From: Candidatus Omnitrophota bacterium
GTDB lineage: Bacteria > Omnitrophota > Gorgyraeia > 2-02-FULL-51-18 > JAGOUK01
Direction of reading: 5' to 3'
Assembly: GCA_018061225.1 (NCBI GenBank)
Contig: JAGOUK010000052.1
Location: 1-8,127 of the forward strand
Length of the DNA: 8,127 bases
Shown: positions 1 to 5,369 of the stretch, one piece after another
How the letters are laid out: the number at the start of each line of letters is the position of its first letter
How positions within the stretch are numbered: the first letter of the stretch is position 1
Notes under the pieces: generated by a model
Told to the model about the DNA's origin: nothing
Database searches by the model: none
Seen by the model: the letters and a program-made list of their open reading frames with translations, nothing else
Position numbers and translations under genes: made by a program

Positions 1-93
1 CCTTATGGTTGTAAATGGACCTGCCGCCCTGCAGGGGCGACTGATGGGAATCCATTCTATTCTTTTCTGTAAAATATTCCAGTCATTGGGCGG

Positions 94-99
94 TATAAT
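94..99 (+). promoter_or_regulatory. Probable -10 element of the tRNA-Pro promoter
   Basis: A perfect TATAAT hexamer lies 26 bp upstream of the first tRNA base, so transcription would start around 105-107 and give a leader of about 20 nt. The bases after it (GTGGGCG) are GC-rich, as is common in stable-RNA promoters. No good -35 hexamer is visible at 16-18 bp spacing; the region around 70-77 is simply A/T-rich. The assignment rests on the perfect -10 and its position. Confidence 0.45.
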
Positions 100-125
100 G
101 TGGGCGAAGTTTTTAGACCGCTATT

Positions 126-203
126 CGGGGTGTAGCTCAGCTTGGCTAGAGCGCTTGCTTTGGGAGCAAGAAGTCACAGGTTCGAATCCTGTCACCCCGA
201 CCA
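126..203 (+). tRNA. tRNA-Pro, anticodon UGG, with encoded CCA end
   Basis: The full cloverleaf can be drawn. The acceptor stem CGGGGTG (126-132) pairs with CACCCCG (193-199). The D stem GCTC (135-138) pairs with GAGC (149-152). The anticodon stem CTTGC/GCAAG encloses loop TTTGGGA, with anticodon TGG at 161-163. The T stem ACAGG/CCTGT encloses TTCGAAT. The discriminator is A200, followed by a genomically encoded CCA (201-203). The C1-G72 pair with A73 is what bacterial prolyl-tRNA synthetases recognise, and UGG reads the proline codon CCA, with CCG and others by wobble. The T-run at 204-208 directly after CCA is short and has no separate hairpin. The gene is convergent with the minus-strand MBL gene, which stops 11 bp downstream. 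Confidence 0.97.
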
Positions 204-214
204 TTTTTATTCCG

Positions 215-865
215 CTACCTCATTCTAAATCGTAAAAAGTTCTGAAGAGAATCCACCATCAGGTAGGGATTGGTCGCCCGCTCGCGCTCAAGCGTGGAAG
301 TGGGTCGGTCGGCATAATTGTGTCCTGGCAGCAATAATGTCTTGGAGGACAGGCGGCCGAGACGTTCGTGAAGGCTTTTGTACATTTCCTCCGGGCTTGA
401 GCCCTCGAAGTCGCAGCGCCCGCAGGCGCCGATGAAGAGGGTGTCGCCCGAAACCAAATTATCGCGCACGTGGAAGCATTGCGAACCAGGCGTATGTCCT
501 GGCGTATGGATCAGCTCCACCTCCACCTCACCCACTCGGATCTTTTCTCCTCCTCGAGTGGCTTTGAGTGCGCCCCGGGGGACATCCGGCTCCAAGTAAG
601 GGATATCCTCTTTGTGGATGTAGACCGGGATATCCTTTGCGGCGAGAAGATCGGCGATGCCATTGGTGTGATCGTAATGATGGTGCGTGATCAGAGCGCC
701 GGCGATGCGCACGTCCTCCTGAGCCGCGTGCTTCAGGATGGTGTCCACTTCCCAGGCCGGATCCACCACCAACACCTCGCGCGTCTTGGCATCACCAATA
801 AAATAAACAAAGTTTTCCATCATGCCGATTTCGTACTGACGGATCAAAAGTCCGGTATCGCTCAT
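215..865 (-). CDS. MBL-fold hydrolase, glyoxalase II / persulfide dioxygenase-like
   Basis: A 216-residue metallo-beta-lactamase-fold protein with no signal peptide, so probably cytoplasmic. The metal site is complete: HxHxDH at residues 61-66 (H61, H63, D65, H66), H124 in HTPGHTPG, D141 in SGDTLF and H182 in LPGHNY. The block around residues 146-200 (CGRCDF..., then PGHNYADRPTSTL with a conserved TNP) resembles both short bacterial type II glyoxalases of the YcbL kind and ETHE1 persulfide dioxygenases. It lacks the C-terminal substrate domain of classical GloB, which runs to about 250 residues. A hydroxyacyl-thioester hydrolase or a persulfide oxidase are both possible, and I cannot choose between them. 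The start codon sits in an ATGA overlap (862-865) with the dCMP deaminase stop, implying translational coupling. Met15/Met16 are alternative starts, but the sequence before them fits the family N-terminus. It is the last gene of the cluster, with no clear terminator after it. Confidence 0.88.
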   Translation of the reverse strand: MSDTGLLIRQYEIGMMENFVYFIGDAKTREVLVVDPAWEVDTILKHAAQEDVRIAGALITHHHYDHTNGIADLLAAKDIPVYIHKEDIPYLEPDVPRGALKATRGGEKIRVGEVEVELIHTPGHTPGSQCFHVRDNLVSGDTLFIGACGRCDFEGSSPEEMYKSLHERLGRLSSKTLLLPGHNYADRPTSTLERERATNPYLMVDSLQNFLRFRMR

Positions 866-1341
866 TTGGCGGCCTGCTTCTTACGCGATGCTTTAAGCGC
901 GTCGTCGAGCGGCACCAGTACGATTCCAAGCCGCTTGGCGATCGGGAACACGCGTTCATCGCGGTAGAACTCACCGTAGCAGATTCGAAGAACACCGGAA
1001 TTAGCAATGAGCTTGAAGCAGTTCCAGCATGGGGACGCGGTGGTGTAAATGGTCGCCCCGTCGATCCGAACGCCGTTTTTGGCCGCCTGAATGATGGCAT
1101 TGGCTTCGGCGTGAACGGTGGCGACGCAGTGCCCGTGATCCATGAGATGGCCGACTTCAGAACAGTGGGGCATTTTGCGGATCGATCCGTTGTATCCGGT
1201 GGACAAAATCGTCTTGTCCCGAACAATCACCGCTCCGACAAATTTGCGGTCACAGGTTGAACGCGTCGACACCTCGCGCGCGATGTTCATAAAATACTCA
1301 TCCCAATCGACGCGGTGGGGTGTGGTTTTGTTTTGTTTCAT
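862..1341 (-). CDS. Deoxycytidylate (dCMP) deaminase, ComEB-type
   Basis: A 159-residue zinc-dependent deaminase that would convert dCMP to dUMP and feed thymidylate synthesis. The catalytic zinc signature is intact: HAE at residues 78-80 (H78 ligand, E80 proton shuttle) and PCWNC at 104-108 (C105 and C108 ligands). Upstream are features typical of dCMP deaminases rather than cytidine or tRNA deaminases: CDRKFVGAVIV (30-40), GYNG (50-53), and a His/Cys-rich MPHC...GHC segment (58-72) before the catalytic motif, where family members often hold a second structural zinc. The N-terminal WDEYFMNIA is also typical of the family. The ATG lies 12 bp after the kinase gene stop, and its upstream sequence has no strong Shine-Dalgarno, so reinitiation after the kinase is likely. 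Its stop overlaps the MBL gene start. Length is normal for the family. Confidence 0.93.
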   Translation of the reverse strand: MKQNKTTPHRVDWDEYFMNIAREVSTRSTCDRKFVGAVIVRDKTILSTGYNGSIRKMPHCSEVGHLMDHGHCVATVHAEANAIIQAAKNGVRIDGATIYTTASPCWNCFKLIANSGVLRICYGEFYRDERVFPIAKRLGIVLVPLDDALKASRKKQAAK

Positions 1342-1353
1342 GGAGTTATTCTA

Positions 1354-3315
1354 TCATTGGGGAAGCAGGACATGCATCTGAGTCCCCTTCCCAAGACCCT
1401 GACTCTCGGCCCAGACCACGCCGTTATGAAAAGTGACGATCTTTTGAGCGATGGTAAGACCGACGCCGCTTCCTTCAGCGGCCGCGGTCTTCTGAAAAAA
1501 CCGCCCAAATATTCTGGAGAGGTCACCCGCTTCCAGACCAACGCCGGTGTCCGAGACCGTGATCTTGGCGAATTCCCCGTCGGTCTGCAGCGTGACCGCC
1601 ACTTCTCCGCCATCCGTAAACTTGATCGCGTTGTGAATGAGGTTTACGAACAAACGGCGTATCATCTCCTGATCGCCCTGAATCCGGAGCGGACGGTCCG
1701 GATGATGCACAATCAGCCCCACGCCTTTGCGTTCGGCCAAATCCCTGAACTCCGCGGTCACGCCCTCAACAACCGCAGTGAGATCCATTTGCCCCATCTC
1801 GACCTGCGCTGCGTTGGATTCCAGCCGTGATAAATGAAGAATGCCGTCCACGGTCTGCTGCAGCCGGCCTACAGCCCGGCGGCACACATCCAGCTGCTGC
1901 CCCGTCTTAACTTGAATCTCGTCGGGGAGCTTCTGCTCCAAAAGCTCCAGCGACACCGCCAACTTGGCCATGGGTGTCTTGAGTTCGTGCGCGACATCCT
2001 GAAGTATCGTATCCTTCATGGCTTCGAGCTTCTTTCGCTGCGTGATGTCGCGCGCGATGGCCTCAACCATTTTCTTGCCCCGATACGGGAAGGCCCGTGC
2101 GTGGATAAACAAATCGATCGGCTCACGGCTTCGGTTGATCAGGCGGACTTCAAAGAGAACATTCTCTCCTGAGGAGAAGGCCCGGCGGATATGATCCCCC
2201 AGCGCATGATCCGGCGAAGCATCCAAATCTGAGAGTCGAATGGCCTTGAGGTCCTCGAGGGAATATTGAAGCAGGCCGAGGAAGGTTCGGTTGCTCTCAA
2301 CCGGCCTGAGGCTTTCGGGGTCGATGACGACAATTCCGTCGGAAGCATGATCAAAGATATTTTGAAAATGTTCGTGTTCGATCTCCACTTCCCGCGTCCG
2401 GTCCGCGATGGCTTCCGCCAGCCGCTGATTCCAGAGCACGCTGCCGAGCAGCACCACGGTCATAAGGCCGATCACGCCCAAGAATACTCCAAGAGCCAGA
2501 CGGCTATCCCCCATCCAACCGATCCGTCTTGCCAGCCACTGATCCTGCATCTCCTGCAGCCGGTAATTTTTTTGCAAATCATCAATTGCCTGGGTGATCT
2601 GATCGGCCAACCCCGCCCGATCCTGATGGACGGCAAAAACACGCTTGCGGAGCATAACAGGGTCTCCGACCGTCGTAATCTCCTTGAGCTGCTGCTTCTG
2701 GATCACGTAATGACTCTCATATTCATCTCCAACAAAAACGTCCACCGCGTGCGTCATGAGATTCTTGAGCCCGGATTCGGCGGAAGGTTCTACCAGGCGA
2801 TTCGCGGGTTGTATGAGGCGGAGCATTTCACCTACATCGATACCGTCGCGAATGCTGATGCGGAGATGATTAAGATCCGCAAGCTCCTGAACGACGTTGG
2901 TCTTTTCGTGGATGAAGAGGCGCGCACGTTGATACAGGTACGGGCGCGAAAGAACGTATGTTTTTTCTACGGCGGGATTCACGATCACTCCGACCGCGAT
3001 GTCGGCGCGGCCGTCATCAAGCATTTCAGCGACTTCCTGGGCGGGCATGATCTTGACGGTGACTTTGCGCTTGAGTTCGCGGCCCACCGCCCGGGCAACA
3101 TCGATGTCTAAACCCTTAAGGTTACCGTGGCTGTCCACGGAATGGTAGGGCGGAGTGTCTCCCGACATTACGATCACAAGCGGGGTGTTCTCAGCCGTCA
3201 ACGCGGGAGCCGTGATAAAAAGCGCGCAAAAAGCCGCTGCGGCACACAGCCAGAGACCGGGAGCCCTGGGTGTCCGGTTATCCGGGCGCCGCTGACCGCC
3301 GGGGAGATGACTCAT
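1354..3315 (-). CDS. Hybrid sensor histidine kinase: SBP_bac_3 - TM - PAS - HisKA - HATPase_c
   Basis: A 653-residue membrane sensor kinase. Domains in order: signal peptide or first TM (about 18-41); a periplasmic type 3 solute-binding domain like that of amino-acid ABC transporters (about 44-265, with PPYHSV, LKGLDIDVARAVG and VDVFVGDE); a transmembrane helix (about 271-295); a short coiled linker; a PAS domain (about 314-425, ending in ARDITQRKK); HisKA with the H box at H443 in VAHELKTP; and HATPase_c with N box N562 (HNAIKFT), G1 DTGVGL (589-594), F box FGRFF and G2 GSGVGL (615-620). All catalytic boxes are intact. A periplasmic ligand, probably an amino acid or similar small molecule, would control autophosphorylation, with the PAS able to add a second input. 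No receiver domain or response regulator lies in the window. Translation is coupled to the preceding gene by ATGA at 3312-3315, and it has its own SD (AAAGGA). Confidence 0.95.
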   Translation of the reverse strand: MSHLPGGQRRPDNRTPRAPGLWLCAAAAFCALFITAPALTAENTPLVIVMSGDTPPYHSVDSHGNLKGLDIDVARAVGRELKRKVTVKIMPAQEVAEMLDDGRADIAVGVIVNPAVEKTYVLSRPYLYQRARLFIHEKTNVVQELADLNHLRISIRDGIDVGEMLRLIQPANRLVEPSAESGLKNLMTHAVDVFVGDEYESHYVIQKQQLKEITTVGDPVMLRKRVFAVHQDRAGLADQITQAIDDLQKNYRLQEMQDQWLARRIGWMGDSRLALGVFLGVIGLMTVVLLGSVLWNQRLAEAIADRTREVEIEHEHFQNIFDHASDGIVVIDPESLRPVESNRTFLGLLQYSLEDLKAIRLSDLDASPDHALGDHIRRAFSSGENVLFEVRLINRSREPIDLFIHARAFPYRGKKMVEAIARDITQRKKLEAMKDTILQDVAHELKTPMAKLAVSLELLEQKLPDEIQVKTGQQLDVCRRAVGRLQQTVDGILHLSRLESNAAQVEMGQMDLTAVVEGVTAEFRDLAERKGVGLIVHHPDRPLRIQGDQEMIRRLFVNLIHNAIKFTDGGEVAVTLQTDGEFAKITVSDTGVGLEAGDLSRIFGRFFQKTAAAEGSGVGLTIAQKIVTFHNGVVWAESQGLGKGTQMHVLLPQ

Positions 3316-4199
3316 TCAAACAAGTCCTTTTGTGATCCGGTGTCCGGACGGTTTCTGCCGGGCGGGGTCGGCAGCGGCCGGGGACGTTCTCCGGTCGGGA
3401 GCGTGAGAACCACTTTTTTGAGCGCTCCGGGCTCCGGCATCTCATCAAATTGATTCAACATAAAGCGGAGCAGATTCATTTGAACGTCCGGCTCGAGGTA
3501 TTCGCTCTGCCTAAATAGCGATCCTTTGGTCAGGATGCAGGCCCGCGGAGGACGCAGGGCCTCCACCGCTTCCTGGGTGTATGCCAAAGAAACGGTCGGG
3601 ACCCCCTCATCTTCGATCGCGCGCTGGACCAGAAAGGCGATTTCCTGACTCAAAATGGATGATGTGATGATCAAGACCTTGTCGACCCCTTCATAGCGGA
3701 TGCGGCGGGCCGTGTCCTTGGCCGAGCCGTCGACAACACGGTTCGGACGCGTCGTGAAGCTGTAAAAGCTGTAATGGTTGGCCGCGACCGACCCGATGAA
3801 CCCCTGTGCCTTCAGGTCGTTGAGACGATCCAAGGGCAGCAGCAAATTAGGATCGAGCAAGGCCGGGCGCCGGTCGACCGTCCGGTGGGAAAGGATCAAT
3901 TTATTCAGCGCCATGTCGCGCGGAATCACCCTAAAGGTCCAGTCCCCCGCGGGACTATTCTCGAGGAACGGGGGTTGTCCTTTGGAGTGATAGCCGGCCG
4001 TCGTGACGATCGCCACCTTGGAATTCGCCAGGGCGACCGAGTTGCGGGCCCAAGGTATGCTGGCGGTCAGTTTGGGATAGCGCAGCAGGCGCGCGAGGGT
4101 GTCTGATGGGCCCCTGCGCAAATGCGTGGTCCTGGAAGACAGGTAAAGTGAAGTTTCTTTGACGAACGGAAGATTAAAAGCGGAGGCGAATAAGCTCAT
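3312..4199 (-). CDS. Selenoprotein B-like (GrdB/PrdB family) reductase homologue lacking the Sec/Cys redox motif
   Basis: A 295-residue soluble protein with no signal peptide or TM. Residues about 48-205 match the pattern of the glycine/sarcosine/betaine/D-proline reductase selenoprotein B family: WARNSVALANSKVAIVTTAGYH (split here as 50-60 and 61-71), QPPF (75-78), GDWTFRVIP (85-93), LSH (103-105), LLPLDRLNDL (120-129), IGSVAANHYSF (135-145), then GVDKVLI (171-177) and VQRAIEDEGVPTVSL (191-205). In catalytic members the strand after DKVLI carries the selenocysteine or cysteine pair. Here it reads ITSSILSQE (178-186), and the only Cys is C221, so thiol/selenol redox catalysis as in GrdB looks impossible. 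The last 60 residues are a Pro/Arg-rich tail. The start overlaps the Nudix gene by 26 bp with a weak SD. The stop overlaps the kinase start as ATGA, so the two may share a function. Role unknown; a ligand-binding or regulatory derivative is inference. Confidence 0.78.
   Translation of the reverse strand: MSLFASAFNLPFVKETSLYLSSRTTHLRRGPSDTLARLLRYPKLTASIPWARNSVALANSKVAIVTTAGYHSKGQPPFLENSPAGDWTFRVIPRDMALNKLILSHRTVDRRPALLDPNLLLPLDRLNDLKAQGFIGSVAANHYSFYSFTTRPNRVVDGSAKDTARRIRYEGVDKVLIITSSILSQEIAFLVQRAIEDEGVPTVSLAYTQEAVEALRPPRACILTKGSLFRQSEYLEPDVQMNLLRFMLNQFDEMPEPGALKKVVLTLPTGERPRPLPTPPGRNRPDTGSQKDLFE
3325..3330 (-). promoter_or_regulatory. Ribosome binding site of the sensor kinase
   Basis: Read on the minus strand, this is AAAGGA with 9 nt to the ATG at 3315-3313. 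It supports that start and shows that the kinase can recruit ribosomes itself in addition to coupling through the ATGA overlap. Confidence 0.6.
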
Positions 4200-4563
4200 C
4201 GATCACCGTCTGGTTGGCTGGAGGAAATTTATATTGGTCTAATTCGTGGGAGGCAACCCACCGCGCTTCCGCGCAATCGATCGCCTGAGGTTCTCCCGAC
4301 ACATAACGGCACAAAAAGTATACGAGGCGCAGCGGGTTCCCGGGATAGGGATTTTCGATCGTGCAGATATGTTTGTCAGCAGTGATGATGACGCCGAGCT
4401 CTTCCATCACCTCACGCTCCGCGCAGGCCTCCAGGGTTTCACCCTCTTCGCGGCCGCCGCCAGGGAATTCCCAATACCCGCCGAAGCTGTCCTCTTCCTT
4501 CCGGCGCGAGATCAGAATTCTCCCGTCGCCGCCGCGGATCACGGCCACACCGCATTCCCTCAT
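4174..4563 (-). CDS. Nudix hydrolase, MutT-like (8-oxo-dGTP diphosphatase type)
   Basis: A compact 129-residue single-domain Nudix protein. The Nudix box fits GX5EX7REUXEEXGU exactly: G36, E42, R50-E51-V52, E54-E55, G57-V58. The glutamates bind the catalytic Mg2+. The flanking sequence suits MutT-type nucleotide diphosphatases: ILISRRKEEDSFGGYWEFPGG before the box (residues 16-36, split by the FGG turn), and a C-terminal segment containing ARWVASHELDQYKFPPAN. Family knowledge suggests hydrolysis of oxidised or non-canonical dNTPs, but Nudix specificity cannot be read from sequence alone. Start: ATG in an ATGA overlap (4560-4563) with the batE-like stop, preceded by a well-placed GAAGG. Its 3' end overlaps the next gene by 26 bp. 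Confidence 0.93.
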   Translation of the reverse strand: MRECGVAVIRGGDGRILISRRKEEDSFGGYWEFPGGGREEGETLEACAEREVMEELGVIITADKHICTIENPYPGNPLRLVYFLCRYVSGEPQAIDCAEARWVASHELDQYKFPPANQTVIDELIRLRF

Positions 4564-5369
4564 GGATAAACCTTCAACACCGAATCTTTGGGAATCCAGC
4601 CGGTCTGCCCGCTCGACAAACGCACGAGATACCAGTCGCCGGATTGCTTCTGGATGCGCAGGGACGCGCCTTCTTTGAGCTGACGCGCTTTGCTATCAGC
4701 TTCTGTCGGCCCATAGCGCACAAACACTTCCTTTTGCCGCACCACAGCGGCCGGATAACGAATCTCGTTCCAACGAATCCAAGCCGCGCCCCACACCAGC
4801 GTCGAAACCAACAGAGTAATCCAAAAAATCGTTCCAAAAAACGCCCGCCACGGCCGGATGTAGGCAAAGGCCAGCATGCACAGCACCAATAGAATGGTCG
4901 AGATTTGAAGCGCAAGCTCAACCTCGGATGTCCGGACATAATCCAGAAGGCGCTGAACCGGTTCGAGGATTCCTGCTTCCGGCGCGGTCGATTCTCCGAG
5001 CGCCGCTTTGACCAGCGCGCGGTTGAATCGAATGTCCTCATCCCTTGGATCCATGACAAAAGCCCTCTCGTAGGCCCAAATCCCGCGGCCAAGTTCACCG
5101 GAGCGTATCCAGCTGTTTCCAAGATTAAAATAAACGGCTGATGATTCCGTCCCCGAGGCGGCCACGCGCCCGAATTCCACTGCTGCTTCTTTGAATTTTG
5201 CGGCCTTGTACAGATCCACCCCTTTGGCGAAATTGCCTGCCGGCACTGCGGCCGGCGGATGATCCGCGGCCTGCTCTGCCGCATCCACAAACCCTGCAGC
5301 AAGCATCAGGCACAAGGCGGCGAGGAAAGTCCAGAAAATGCTTTTTCCTAATATCACACGCGGTTTCAT
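4560..5369 (-). CDS. batE: BatE-like TPR and SH3-domain membrane protein
   Basis: A 269-residue exported membrane protein. Visible parts are: an N-terminal hydrophobic signal or anchor (about 8-30, ending VDAAEQA); two TPR-type helix pairs (about 45-112, with FAKGVDLYKAAKFKEAAVEF and AVYFNLGNSWIRSGELGRGI, DPRDEDIRFNRAL); two closely spaced TM helices (about 152-171 and 176-197); and a bacterial SH3-like domain (about 206-267, AVVRQKEVFVRYGP... GDWYLVRLSSGQTGWIPKD). TPR, two TMs and SH3 in that order directly after batD is the usual BatE arrangement. The TPR and SH3 domains probably face the periplasm and bind partners of the Bat complex. Biochemistry of the Bat proteins is unresolved; the name comes from the Bacteroides aerotolerance operon. 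It is coupled to batD by ATGA (5366-5369) and to the Nudix gene by another ATGA. Confidence 0.87.
   Translation of the reverse strand: MKPRVILGKSIFWTFLAALCLMLAAGFVDAAEQAADHPPAAVPAGNFAKGVDLYKAAKFKEAAVEFGRVAASGTESSAVYFNLGNSWIRSGELGRGIWAYERAFVMDPRDEDIRFNRALVKAALGESTAPEAGILEPVQRLLDYVRTSEVELALQISTILLVLCMLAFAYIRPWRAFFGTIFWITLLVSTLVWGAAWIRWNEIRYPAAVVRQKEVFVRYGPTEADSKARQLKEGASLRIQKQSGDWYLVRLSSGQTGWIPKDSVLKVYP
4571..4575 (-). promoter_or_regulatory. Ribosome binding site of the Nudix gene
   Basis: On the minus strand this reads GAAGG with 7 nt to the ATG at 4563-4561, inside the end of the batE-like gene. It fixes the Nudix start at the ATGA overlap. Confidence 0.6.

Noticed and set aside
24..39. CG-rich inverted repeat (CGCCC / GGGCG at 25-29 and 35-39, also the palindrome CCCTGCAGGG at 27-36) as terminator or operator
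   Set aside because: The stem is only 5 bp and there is no T-run on either side, so terminator function is not supported. It is short enough to be chance.
126..203. tRNA-Pro as an attachment site of an integrated element
   Set aside because: No integrase gene and no repeated copy of the tRNA 3' end is visible in the window; neighbouring genes look like ordinary chromosomal ones.
5..235. Plus-strand 76-codon frame spanning the tRNA
   Set aside because: It runs straight through the tRNA-Pro gene, and its tail is the translated tRNA (a common artefact). No RBS.
2266..3111. Plus-strand open frame of 281 codons
   Set aside because: It lies wholly antisense to the SBP/PAS part of the kinase, which has clear domains. 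The plus-strand translation shows no recognisable motifs.
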